Source of the DNA: Bacteroidota bacterium
Lineage (GTDB): Bacteria; Bacteroidota; Bacteroidia; NS11-12g; UBA955
Assembly (NCBI GenBank): GCA_027488495.1
Contig: JAIYBO010000020.1
Location: 1-32,118, forward strand
Direction: 5' to 3'
Length of the DNA: 32,118 nt
A program made the translations under genes and the position numbers. Below are positions 1-8,013 of the stretch, piece by piece; the stretch's first letter is position 1, and each line of letters opens with the position of its first letter. Below the pieces are notes generated by a model. That model saw only the letters and a program-made list of their open reading frames with translations, was not told the origin of the DNA and ran no database searches.

Positions 1-449
1 ATTTGAACTGGCCCAAACATCAGGTTGTCGGTCACAGGTTTTTTGAAATCCACCGTCATAACAAATCGACCCACTTCAAACCAACCTTGATAATCGCCTG
101 TCCAATGGATCATTGGGAAACCAAACATGTCAACGTTCTCGCCAGAGGTGGCTTTGATCGCTGTTTTGGTCAGTTGAATAAAAGAATCCACTTTGATCAA
201 TGGCGTTTTCACCAACTGGGGCGATACGGTATACACCACACCATCAATCACTTCGGCCAAATCGTTCTTGGTAATCCAACCGTATAGTTTGGCATTTTTT
301 GGGTAGTATTTCGGGCTGAAACAGGCATCGATCGTGAGCGCTGATGCAGTGGTTTGGTTCGATTTCTGCGTGTTGGCATTTTGCGCCGATATCGTATTGT
401 AACCTGCAAAGGCGAAGGTTGAAAAAATGAAGAGAGAAAAGCGATTCAT
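1..449 (-). CDS. Exported protein, N-terminal part only; possibly an S9 (DPP IV-like) peptidase
   Basis: The reading frame starts at the ATG at 449-447 and stays open to the window edge, giving about 149 residues; the C-terminus lies outside. Residues 1-22 form a signal peptide (MNRFSLFIFSTFAFAGYNT followed by ISAQ), so the protein is exported. The mature part begins with an LTIDACFSPKYYP stretch, then GWITKNDLAEVIDGVVYTV and FPMIHW. This order faintly resembles the start of the beta-propeller of Bacteroidota S9B dipeptidyl-peptidases, where a first helix is followed by repeated blade strands. The catalytic hydrolase domain would lie outside the window, so the family call is weak. It is divergent from dapD with only 49 nt between the two starts. 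Confidence 0.6.
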   Translation of the reverse strand, partial: MNRFSLFIFSTFAFAGYNTISAQNANTQKSNQTTASALTIDACFSPKYYPKNAKLYGWITKNDLAEVIDGVVYTVSPQLVKTPLIKVDSFIQLTKTAIKATSGENVDMFGFPMIHWTGDYQGWFEVGRFVMTVDFKKPVTDNLMFGPVQ

Positions 450-498
450 ATGTAGGGTTTCAGAAGATTCTAATGCAAATTTGCTGAAAATTTATCAG

Positions 499-1314
499 AT
501 GACAGACATACAATCAATAATCGAAGCGGCTTGGATAGATAGAAGCTTGTTGCAAGATGCCAATACATTGAAAACCATTGAGTTTGTAATTGAAGAGTTG
601 GATAAGGGTAGAATGCGCGTTGCTGAACCTTTGGCCAATGGTGATTGGCAAGTCAATGATTGGATTAAAAAAGCCGTGATATTGTATTTCCCCACCCGTA
701 CTATGGAAACCTTTCATGCTGGTCCCATGGAATTTCATGATAAAATGCCATTGAAAAAGAACTATGCCGAATTGGGTATTCGAGTGGTTCCTCACGCGGT
801 GGCACGACATGGAGCGTATATCGCACCGGGTGTAATACTAATGCCTTCTTATGTGAACATTGGGGCATTTGTAGATGCAGGCACCATGGTTGATACTTGG
901 GCTACTGTGGGTTCATGCGCACAGATTGGTAAAAATGTGCATTTGAGCGGCGGGGTAGGCATTGGAGGGGTTTTGGAGCCCGTTCAAGCAGCACCTGTAA
1001 TCATTGAGGATGATTGTTTTGTGGGTAGCAGATGCATTGTGGTGGAAGGGTTTCGCGTAGGCAAAGAAGCGGTTTTGGGCGCGGGATTGACCTTGACCAT
1101 GAGCACCAAAGTCATTGACGTGCAAACAGGAGAGGAATTGCCCAAGGGCTATATCCCTGAAAGAAGTGTGGTGATTCCTGGTAACATCAAAAAGACGTTC
1201 CCCGGTGGTGAATTTTATGTCCCTGCGGCGCTGATTATCGGAAAGAGAAAAGCCAGCACAGATTTAAAAACTTCGCTCAACGACGCACTGCGTGAGCACA
1301 ACGTAGCCGTATAA
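499..1314 (+). CDS. dapD: 2,3,4,5-tetrahydropyridine-2,6-dicarboxylate N-succinyltransferase
   Basis: DapD transfers succinyl from succinyl-CoA to tetrahydrodipicolinate in the succinylase branch of lysine and meso-diaminopimelate synthesis in the cytoplasm. The 271-residue product is close to the roughly 274 of E. coli DapD. An N-terminal helical domain (1-95) precedes a left-handed beta-helix of hexapeptide repeats at about 100-205, including GAYIAPGVILMPS and VNIGAFVDAGTMVDTWATVG. The GGVGIGGVLEP segment (151-161) and the VIPGNI/PGGEFY region near 226-240 are typical of the family. The frame runs open upstream to an ATG at 427, but the ATG at 499 matches the family N-terminus (MTDIQSIIEAAW) and avoids overlapping the divergent gene. 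The glycosyltransferase follows 11 nt downstream. Confidence 0.95.
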   Translation: MTDIQSIIEAAWIDRSLLQDANTLKTIEFVIEELDKGRMRVAEPLANGDWQVNDWIKKAVILYFPTRTMETFHAGPMEFHDKMPLKKNYAELGIRVVPHAVARHGAYIAPGVILMPSYVNIGAFVDAGTMVDTWATVGSCAQIGKNVHLSGGVGIGGVLEPVQAAPVIIEDDCFVGSRCIVVEGFRVGKEAVLGAGLTLTMSTKVIDVQTGEELPKGYIPERSVVIPGNIKKTFPGGEFYVPAALIIGKRKASTDLKTSLNDALREHNVAV

Positions 1315-1325
1315 GGGTTTCTTCG

Positions 1326-2465
1326 ATGAAAATTGGATTTGATGCGAAGCGATTTTTCTTCAACCATTCTGGTTTGGGGAATTATTCGCGTAGACTCATC
1401 GAATCCTTACTGAAATATCATCCCGAGCACGAATACGTGTTGTATGTGGATCGATTGGATGCATTAGACAAAGCACATCCCGAGGCGCTTCGAATTCTCA
1501 AGCGCTATGTAAATAATCGGAGTGATGGCTCTGACTCCTATACTATGGTGATGGTTGATGGGCCAAAATGGTGGAGAACTTGGGGTATGGGAAAGCGAGC
1601 GGCCATGGATGGGGTGGATGTGTTTCATGGTTTATCGAATGAATTGCCATGGGATTTGCCTGCGTCGGTCGCTGGGGTTTGTACCATCCACGACGTGATA
1701 TTCAAAGAATTTCCGGCGTATTATCCTTGGTTGGATCGTTTGATTTACGACTTTAAAACGAAGAAGGCTGTTCAAGTGGCTGCCAAATTCGTGATGACGA
1801 GTGAAGCTACTCAAAGGCAGGTTGAAAAGTATTATCCGCAAGCAAAAGGACGGTCGTCGGTCATTTATCAGGCCGTGGATCCCGAATTTTACGTGAGTGA
1901 ATCGAGTAACGGTTGGCAAGTGTCTTCATCGCCTTATTTTGTTTATCAGAGCAGTTTTACAGATCGAAAAAACCATGCAGCATTGGTTGAGGCTTTTGCG
2001 CTGATACATCGACAAACCCGTTGGAATTTGACTTTGATTGGATTGAATGGTCCAACGTTATCGGCAGTAAAAAATCAAATTGAGCAGTTGGGACTGAGCG
2101 ATAGAATAATCTGCTTGGTGGATCAATCGCGGGAAGAGATGATTGCCTGTGTTACTGGCGCCGCAGGATTTGTATATCCCAGTTTGAACGAAGGGTTTGG
2201 TATTCCTTTGGCTGAATCTTTGGCGGCGAATTTGCCGATGGCTGTTTCCAATATCCCCGTTTTTAGGGAGTTGGTTGAAGATTTGCCAGTGTATTTTCAT
2301 CCCAACAATGCGCAGGAAATGGCGGCAGCTATGTTGCAGATTACGCTTGACGACGAGCAGGTGAGGCAACGATTATTAAGGCCATCGTTAAAGAATAAGA
2401 TCTCGGATGAGAAAACTGCGCAACAATGCGTTGATCTGTATCAACAAGTTTGCGTGAGGGTTTAG
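1326..2465 (+). CDS. Glycosyltransferase family 4 (GT-B fold)
   Basis: This 379-residue protein is a GT4-type retaining glycosyltransferase. The N-terminus (MKIGFDAKRFFFNHSGLGNYSRRL) has the sugar-acceptor-side glycine loop of the GT-B fold. The C-terminal domain carries the nucleotide-sugar-binding E-x7-E motif (E289 and E297 in NEGFGIPLAE), followed by SNIPVFREL. A DRKNHAALVEAF segment around residue 215 is the usual basic binding site. No signal peptide or membrane segment is evident, so it acts at the cytoplasmic face. It probably shares a transcript with dapD. Its stop overlaps the stop of the convergent porin by 4 nt. The donor and acceptor sugars cannot be told from sequence; no other glycan genes lie nearby. 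Confidence 0.88.
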   Translation: MKIGFDAKRFFFNHSGLGNYSRRLIESLLKYHPEHEYVLYVDRLDALDKAHPEALRILKRYVNNRSDGSDSYTMVMVDGPKWWRTWGMGKRAAMDGVDVFHGLSNELPWDLPASVAGVCTIHDVIFKEFPAYYPWLDRLIYDFKTKKAVQVAAKFVMTSEATQRQVEKYYPQAKGRSSVIYQAVDPEFYVSESSNGWQVSSSPYFVYQSSFTDRKNHAALVEAFALIHRQTRWNLTLIGLNGPTLSAVKNQIEQLGLSDRIICLVDQSREEMIACVTGAAGFVYPSLNEGFGIPLAESLAANLPMAVSNIPVFRELVEDLPVYFHPNNAQEMAAAMLQITLDDEQVRQRLLRPSLKNKISDEKTAQQCVDLYQQVCVRV

Positions 2466-3553
2466 AATCCCAGTCCGAGGCTTGTGATGGCACTCATGAT
2501 ATTTCTATTTGTTCCGGAGAAAAACAAATCAATTTGCCACAATTTACATTCTGTTCTCCAATACAATTGATTGAATAACTTGCGGTTGACCCCAATGGCC
2601 GCTCCGAAAACTCTGCCCTCAACAAAGTTGAAGCGATCTTGGAAATATTCAACCCTTGCACTTAGGTTTGTGTTCGAAGCGATTTCATAACTTGTTGCAA
2701 AGTTGGCAGTGCACCAAAATTTTTGTCGCTGAAAGAGAGGCGTTGAAGGGATTGCGAAAGGAGCCTTTTTTTCGTCGTTTCCCGCGTAAATACAGCTCGT
2801 AAATTTCCATTTTCCATGTGTGCTAATCCAATAAATATCGCTGAAAAGGCGAGTGTCCGTTAACCTTTCTTGGTAATAAACATTCCAGTTAATGAGGTTT
2901 TTTTTGTTGATGTTGAATTCAATCTGACTGGCATAAGCCGGCGGTATTGTGGCGTCTTTATTAATATTTTGCCATCCATTGAGTAGGTATAGGCTGCCTT
3001 TGATACGTTTAGTAATTGGAGAGGTGATTTTTGCTCCAGTAAGATAGTAGGGGCTGAATTCTGCAGCAAGAGAACGAGTATACATGATGTGGTCTCTGCT
3101 AACAGGGTTTTCATTGGTGAAAGGCGATCCAATCAAGCCCGCCTCTATCCAAACATCCTTTTTCTTCCATAGCTTTACTCCCAAACTTCCTTCCATGAGA
3201 TTGTTGAGACTGCTAAATCCATCATAGTTCTTATCCATATAACTACCAAACGCAGGCACCAAACGGATTTTTAGTCGATCCGTAACATATCGAAAATCAA
3301 CATAAGCCAAATTGATGTCCAACATGTTATAATTTGTGTTTGAAACCAATTTAGGAATGAAAAGGGCATAATTATGTTGATGTACATTAAACATGTTGGA
3401 TTTTGCGTAATACGCATCCATCCAACCGGAAATACTCAATTTTCCCACTTTTTCGCCCCCTACAGAGTCGATAAAGGCCGTATTGGTGATCTGGGCATTT
3501 AGATTGCCGTTGATTACACCAAGTATTGTTAAAAAGAGCAATTTTCCTTTCAT
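2462..3553 (-). CDS. Outer-membrane beta-barrel porin, BBP2/OmpL-like
   Basis: The product has 363 residues with a signal peptide at about 1-20 (MKGKLLFLTILGVINGNLNAQ). The mature N-terminus GKLSISGWMDAYYAKSNMF, followed by alternating polar and aromatic strands such as LDINLAYVDFRYVTDRL and IRLVPAFGSYM, fits the putative beta-barrel porin-2 (BBP2) family. The last residues (SAITSLGLGF) end in Phe, as expected for a barrel recognised by the BAM complex. The role is probably passive uptake of small solutes; the solute is unknown. It is transcribed alone, divergent from the T9SS cargo gene with 48 nt between starts. A TAATTTTG -7-like box (3564-3571, minus strand) lies 10 nt before the ATG, but no -33 element is visible. 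Confidence 0.8.
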   Translation of the reverse strand: MKGKLLFLTILGVINGNLNAQITNTAFIDSVGGEKVGKLSISGWMDAYYAKSNMFNVHQHNYALFIPKLVSNTNYNMLDINLAYVDFRYVTDRLKIRLVPAFGSYMDKNYDGFSSLNNLMEGSLGVKLWKKKDVWIEAGLIGSPFTNENPVSRDHIMYTRSLAAEFSPYYLTGAKITSPITKRIKGSLYLLNGWQNINKDATIPPAYASQIEFNINKKNLINWNVYYQERLTDTRLFSDIYWISTHGKWKFTSCIYAGNDEKKAPFAIPSTPLFQRQKFWCTANFATSYEIASNTNLSARVEYFQDRFNFVEGRVFGAAIGVNRKLFNQLYWRTECKLWQIDLFFSGTNRNIMSAITSLGLGF

Positions 3554-3601
3554 AAAGTCAATACAAAATTATTAATTAATCTGAAGCATAGGATTGATTA
3601 T

Positions 3602-5989
3602 ATGAAATTTCATAAATTGCATATAATGTTTGGATTACGAATCAAATTGATGACGTTATGTTTGCTTTTTGTAGCAAACGGAGTTGCTGGGCAATATGAT
3701 TCTGTTCGATACGACATGACAACCCAAAATGTGCATTGGAATTCATTGTCCGATTACAGCGCTAAAGGGTTTAATCCCGATACACTGAGTAAACCATTGT
3801 ATTGCCAGTCTGAAACTACCCCCACCTTCATTGTTAATTATTCCAAATCAAATGATTACAATTCAAATGTGGCGAAATCCACTAACGTATTAGATGCTGG
3901 TCCACATTATGGTGTGGCAGGGGTTTACACTAAAAAGCACTACGATCTTACAACCCATACTGTGAGGGTAAAAGGGGCGTTTGTTTGTAGGACAACCACC
4001 ACAGGCGAATTAAACGAGTATTGGATTGGGGGCATTCCAGTGGCTAATACCAATTATCATTCAGCGATTTATGGAGGTGGGAATGCACCAGTTGGATACA
4101 TTGTAGGAGCCTGGGTTGATTGGTGGTGCGCACGAACGAGAGGGAGTACCTCCCAGCCCGATAAGTTTTTTGAAACCCGAGTCAATGCCAATATGCCGCT
4201 AGGGATGTTTTTTGAGGCAATGGCTGAATTTCGAATTATTCACGATTCGGTGGTCATGACGAAGTATACCCTAACGCCGCCGGTTGATGATAGATACAAG
4301 CAACAATCTTGGGTGTATCCATTATATCGGAGTATTCCGTTTGAACCCTTCAAAGATGCTTCTTGGTTTAAAGATTTTCGTCCTGCATTTATGCCCGATG
4401 ATGGTTTGGATTGGGTAGAAGTGGTGGCTGAACCCTTGTCATGTAGCATGGAATTAAAGAAAAAGAGTATTTCAGTTTGCGAAGGCGAAAGCAAACCGTT
4501 GGACTTGTCTGCGCTGATTTGGCTAAAGAATCAGTCCATTGATAACAAGACGGGGCTGTTTTACTTGAGAAAATGCTCAAATCCAAAAGGAAGCAGTTCA
4601 TTGCACAAGTCACTGACAAATGCGCTGTTGCCCTCAAATCTGCCTTTCGGTGATTATACGGTAAGTTATATTTCACCTTGTGGTGATTCCATTCAGTTTA
4701 CTGTAAAGGTTTATGCTAAACCAGAGGTTGTTTTAACCGACACCGCTATGTGCAGGGGTATACAATTTAAGCCCTATGGAAAAATCAACTCCACAGGTGG
4801 AATTGGTCGATATTTTTGGCGCTGCGGAAGTAATCAAGGATCTACAGCTCAACCCATTTGGAATATGACTGATACAGGCAAACTTTTGTTTACTTTAAAT
4901 GTAGAAGATCTCAATGGTTGCCAAGGTGCTGATACAGCATACATCTTTGTTTCAAGTTTGGGCAAGATTGGAATTGGTTTTAATGATTCGGATCAATGTT
5001 TCGCGGGACATAAGTTTAATCTTTCAGCAAATTGCTTGAGTAATTCTCAAAATAAATTTAGATGGAAGGTGCCTCAGAATCCAGTAACCACAACGCAATC
5101 GATAAATGGGGTCAAATTCGGCTCCCCGGGTACATATCGAGTAGAATTATTCATTTCGAATCCTTGGGGGTGTTCAGATTCTGCGGCTTTGGATTTAGAG
5201 GTGTATGAATCACCCGGGGTGGTTGTATACGATACCCAAGTTTGTGAAAATCAGTATTTTTCTGTCAGAAATTTTGATAAACCTTCTACAGCAAACGGAT
5301 TGAAACACCGATGGTTATTCAATAACACAGATTCGATTAAATGGAATTCCCCAATATATTCGGTGCTGCAAAACGGGAAATACACATTGCAACTAATCCT
5401 TGAAAATTATTACGGTTGTTCGGACACTGACGATGCCTTGGTTACAATTTACCCCAATCCGAAATTGAAATTTGATTTCTGGTATTTAGATGAAATGGCC
5501 GGCGCAACTCGCTGGACATACACTTACACTGGAACATTGGGGTATAAAATTGATTGGTTCCAAAATGGTCAAATAATTGCCTCTGGTAGTGGACCGAGCA
5601 TCGTGACAATTAATGATTTGGGTCAACAACGTTTCAAACTTCGGGTTATTTCGGACAATGGATGCCAAGACTCCCTTGAATTTTCCAAAATGATTTCTGC
5701 AAGCAACAACCTGTATTATCCAAACGCATTTACTCCAGACGGACAAGGCGGAAACAATGTTTTTGGACCGTATAACGCTGAGTTGCTTGAAAATTATCGC
5801 TTAATTGTATTTAATCGATGGGGTGAAAAGCTATACGAATCGGGGCCCAATGAATATTACTGGGATGGTCGTGATTCGAAAGGTGAACCGGCCATGGAAG
5901 GACAGTATATTTACATGGTTAGTGGTATTAAAAACACCGGTCAGAGTTTGAGTCGATCAGGTACAGTTTACCTGTATCGCAACCATTAA
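3602..5989 (+). CDS. Large T9SS cargo protein with Ig/PKD-like modules and type-B (CHU_C) sorting domain
   Basis: This 795-residue protein has a signal peptide ending near residue 31 (LCLLFVANGVAGQ). The last 92 residues or so are a gliding-motility-associated C-terminal domain (YYPNAFTPDGQGGNNVF, then VFNRWGEKLYES, YYWDGRDSKG and GQYIYMVSGI). This type-B sorting signal directs export through the type IX secretion system and surface attachment. Residues about 30-280 form a domain I do not recognise. Residues about 290-700 hold several Ig/PKD-like beta-sandwich repeats with paired Cys, each with a phrase like CRG, CFAG, CENQ or C(S/Q)D. No catalytic motif is visible, so an adhesive or structural surface role is likely. 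An internal start at residue 9 is possible. The gene converges on marC-like 5986-6546 with overlapping stops. Confidence 0.88.
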   Translation: MKFHKLHIMFGLRIKLMTLCLLFVANGVAGQYDSVRYDMTTQNVHWNSLSDYSAKGFNPDTLSKPLYCQSETTPTFIVNYSKSNDYNSNVAKSTNVLDAGPHYGVAGVYTKKHYDLTTHTVRVKGAFVCRTTTTGELNEYWIGGIPVANTNYHSAIYGGGNAPVGYIVGAWVDWWCARTRGSTSQPDKFFETRVNANMPLGMFFEAMAEFRIIHDSVVMTKYTLTPPVDDRYKQQSWVYPLYRSIPFEPFKDASWFKDFRPAFMPDDGLDWVEVVAEPLSCSMELKKKSISVCEGESKPLDLSALIWLKNQSIDNKTGLFYLRKCSNPKGSSSLHKSLTNALLPSNLPFGDYTVSYISPCGDSIQFTVKVYAKPEVVLTDTAMCRGIQFKPYGKINSTGGIGRYFWRCGSNQGSTAQPIWNMTDTGKLLFTLNVEDLNGCQGADTAYIFVSSLGKIGIGFNDSDQCFAGHKFNLSANCLSNSQNKFRWKVPQNPVTTTQSINGVKFGSPGTYRVELFISNPWGCSDSAALDLEVYESPGVVVYDTQVCENQYFSVRNFDKPSTANGLKHRWLFNNTDSIKWNSPIYSVLQNGKYTLQLILENYYGCSDTDDALVTIYPNPKLKFDFWYLDEMAGATRWTYTYTGTLGYKIDWFQNGQIIASGSGPSIVTINDLGQQRFKLRVISDNGCQDSLEFSKMISASNNLYYPNAFTPDGQGGNNVFGPYNAELLENYRLIVFNRWGEKLYESGPNEYYWDGRDSKGEPAMEGQYIYMVSGIKNTGQSLSRSGTVYLYRNH

Positions 5990-6546
5990 AAATTCCCTTT
6001 GAAAATTTTAACGGCAATGGCCAATAAAATCAATCCGAAGAACTTTCGCATCGCAGAAAGGCCGGCTTTGCCAATTTTACGCTCAAAAAAATCCGTTGCA
6101 CGAACGATGATGTAAATAAATATTAAGTTGGGTAAAATCCCCAATAAAATAGTGCCTTCATCGTATAAAGCCTTTAATGAAAGTATTGTGGTAAGCGTTC
6201 CAGAGCCAGCGATAAGTGGAAAAGCAATTGGTACAATGCTGCCCGATGGAACTTCGGGATCGGTTCGGAAAATATCTATCCCCAAAACCATCTCTAAACC
6301 CAAGATGAACATCACTATGCTACCAGCAATGGCAAATGAACTTTTGTCGACCCCCAGATATTTCAGAAAGTACTCACCAGCAAACAAAAAGCCAATCATT
6401 AATACTCCGGAAGCGATGGTTACTTTGGATGCTTGTATATCGGGCAGTTTCTTTTTAAGCGAAATCAATACGGGAATAGAACCCAACATATCGATGACTG
6501 CAAACAAGGTGAAAGCGACCGTAATTGACTCTTGTAAATTGAACAT
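5986..6546 (-). CDS. MarC family integral membrane protein
   Basis: A 186-residue, very hydrophobic protein with about six membrane helices. The N-terminus (FTLFAVIDMLGSIPVLISL) and the central SGSIVPIAFPLIAGSGTLTTIL segment, with its small-residue and proline pattern, are diagnostic of the MarC family in the inner membrane. MarC was once linked to multiple antibiotic resistance, but that link has not held up and the substrate is unknown. It is the last gene of a minus-strand run (thioredoxin-like protein, SDR, MarC), starting 6 nt after the SDR stop. The length is typical. Confidence 0.88.
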   Translation of the reverse strand: MFNLQESITVAFTLFAVIDMLGSIPVLISLKKKLPDIQASKVTIASGVLMIGFLFAGEYFLKYLGVDKSSFAIAGSIVMFILGLEMVLGIDIFRTDPEVPSGSIVPIAFPLIAGSGTLTTILSLKALYDEGTILLGILPNLIFIYIIVRATDFFERKIGKAGLSAMRKFFGLILLAIAVKIFKGNF

Positions 6547-6552
6547 TGTGAA

Positions 6553-7377
6553 TTATTTAAATGGAGAATTGGGTTCTTTTTTGATCACATTGTAGGTGAG
6601 TCGGTCTGCCAATTTTGGGAACCACTTATTGATCCAAACGGCCATTTTCCCCTGTAGTGTGAGTATGAGATAATTGCGTTTGCCCAATATGGCATTCCAA
6701 GTGGCCTCGGCTACCGCCTCGGCCGACATTAACTTATTCTCTTTCAATGGCGATTCGTTTTGTTGTAAACCCTGGCCATCCAACGCAGTTTTACGGATGT
6801 TGCTTTCGGTGTATCCCGGACAAGCAATCAAAACGTGCAAGCCAGTTTCCAAATTTTCGCATCGCAAACTCTCCAAAAAGCCCTGCATCGCAAATTTGCT
6901 GGCACTGTATCCAGTTCTCGCTGGCAATCCTTTGAATCCAGCAATTGAGGAAATGCCAACCACCGACCCTTTATTGGCCAACAAGGAGGGTAGTGCGTAT
7001 TTGGTGCAATAGACCGTTCCCCAAAAATTGGTGTTCATCAATCGCTGCAAAACCGTTAGTTCAGTATCTACGAAGATCCCGCGCATGGAAATCCCCGCGT
7101 TGTTTATCAAAACATCGATTCTGCCCCATTGGGCCAAAGATTCATCAATAAATCGCTTACAATCTGCTTCAACACATACATCGCCCACGGTGGTAATGAT
7201 CTGTGCAGTTTTGGTTTTCGATGGATCAACAAACAACGCTGAACATGCCTGCACGGTTTCATTGAGTCCTTCTAAGGAGCGCGCCATCAATCCCACGGCG
7301 TATCCCAAGCGAGTGGCTTCGATGGCCAATGCACGACCTATGCCCGATGAAGCGCCGGTTATGAGTGCAACGCGCAT
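6553..7377 (-). CDS. Short-chain dehydrogenase/reductase (SDR)
   Basis: A classical SDR of 274 residues, an NAD(P)(H)-dependent oxidoreductase in the cytoplasm. The cofactor motif TGASSGIG is at residues 7-14 and the NNAG motif at 92-95. The catalytic residues are Ser143 or Ser144 (GISSIAG), Tyr157 and Lys161 in YSASK. The PGYTESN segment after the active site is also typical. The frame is open for 13 codons upstream, but the ATG at 7377 puts the start directly at the beta-1 strand (MRVALITG) and gives a 4-nt gap to the upstream thioredoxin-like gene. The substrate cannot be predicted. The C-terminal tail after about residue 240 (VWINKWFPKLADRLTYNVI) is basic and amphipathic, as in membrane-associated SDRs of the DHRS7 type. 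Confidence 0.9.
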   Translation of the reverse strand: MRVALITGASSGIGRALAIEATRLGYAVGLMARSLEGLNETVQACSALFVDPSKTKTAQIITTVGDVCVEADCKRFIDESLAQWGRIDVLINNAGISMRGIFVDTELTVLQRLMNTNFWGTVYCTKYALPSLLANKGSVVGISSIAGFKGLPARTGYSASKFAMQGFLESLRCENLETGLHVLIACPGYTESNIRKTALDGQGLQQNESPLKENKLMSAEAVAEATWNAILGKRNYLILTLQGKMAVWINKWFPKLADRLTYNVIKKEPNSPFK

Positions 7378-7381
7378 GGCA

Positions 7382-7906
7382 TTATTTCCATTTGATGGAA
7401 CAACCCACAGGAGCAACTTCTGGGTAATCGATTTCTAGGCCATCCAACGCAAATTCGATGGCATCCTCCAAATACACCCGCATCACAGCCGCTTCATTGT
7501 CCCAAGCATCATCGATTGCGCCTTTGTAAACCAATTCTCTTCGAGCATTGAACAAAAATACCTCTGGGGTTTTCTCCGCGCCGAGTTGTTTTAATATAAC
7601 TTGTGACTCATCGTGCAGGTACTGAAAAGGCACTTCCAATTGCTTCACCAAGCGCTGCATGTCTTCAAATGAATCCATGGGTTGGGTTGCGATGTTGTTT
7701 CCATTTATCGCCAACACACCCAAATTGTCTTCCTCGTATTGCTTGGCCAAATGGATCAATCTGGGCCAATATGCTTGGGCGTATGGACAGTGGTTGCAGG
7801 TGACAACGATCAATAGGGCGCTTTTGTCTGCCATGTGATAAGTGCTTACCATCTCACCCGTGGTGCTTTTCAGTTCAAAATGTTGCAAATTTTCGCCGAT
7901 GTTCAT
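7382..7906 (-). CDS. Thioredoxin-like protein, PRX-like2/redoxin type
   Basis: A 174-residue thioredoxin-fold protein. The active-site CNHC motif (Cys37 and Cys40, followed by PYAQAYWPRL) is the form seen in the peroxiredoxin-like 2 group, where the redox pair sits at the start of the first helix. The cis-proline segment KTPEVFLF is at about residue 112-119. No signal peptide is present, so it is probably cytoplasmic. The substrate is unknown; thiol-peroxidase or disulfide reductase activity are possible. It is the first gene of the minus-strand run with the SDR and MarC genes and is divergent from dnaX with 107 nt between starts. Confidence 0.85.
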   Translation of the reverse strand: MNIGENLQHFELKSTTGEMVSTYHMADKSALLIVVTCNHCPYAQAYWPRLIHLAKQYEEDNLGVLAINGNNIATQPMDSFEDMQRLVKQLEVPFQYLHDESQVILKQLGAEKTPEVFLFNARRELVYKGAIDDAWDNEAAVMRVYLEDAIEFALDGLEIDYPEVAPVGCSIKWK

Positions 7907-7973
7907 GATTTAGAATTTACCCGCAATTTATGCAATTGCTTGCGAATTTGTGGGTTTTTTGTTGGCGAGGATA

Positions 7974-8005
7974 TTTGGGAAGATGCTTGCTTTGGGGTTA
8001 CTTTG
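7974..8005 (+). promoter_or_regulatory. Promoter of dnaX, Bacteroidota type
   Basis: A TTTG -33 element (7974-7977) and TTACTTTG -7 element (7998-8005) are separated by 20 nt. This fits the Bacteroidota consensus TTTG, about 19-20 nt, TAnnTTTG with one mismatch. The box ends 8 nt before the dnaX ATG, so the mRNA leader would be only a few bases. The same TTACTTTG box recurs before the EVE gene. Confidence 0.6.
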
Positions 8006-8013
8006 CATAAACA

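Noticed and set aside
475..484. Palindrome GCAAATTTGC between the two divergent genes at the left end
   Set aside because: A 10-nt palindrome is expected about once per kilobase by chance, and neither gene shows a linked motif.
3571..3580. ATTAATTAAT palindrome between the porin and T9SS cargo genes
   Set aside because: AT-only palindromes are common in this composition and nothing else supports a regulatory site.
6128..6595. Plus-strand frame of 155 codons opposite the marC-like gene
   Set aside because: Antisense to a clear membrane-protein family, with no start context or known domain.
7028..7438. Plus-strand frame of 136 codons opposite the SDR gene
   Set aside because: A shadow of the SDR coding sequence; no domain and no promoter.
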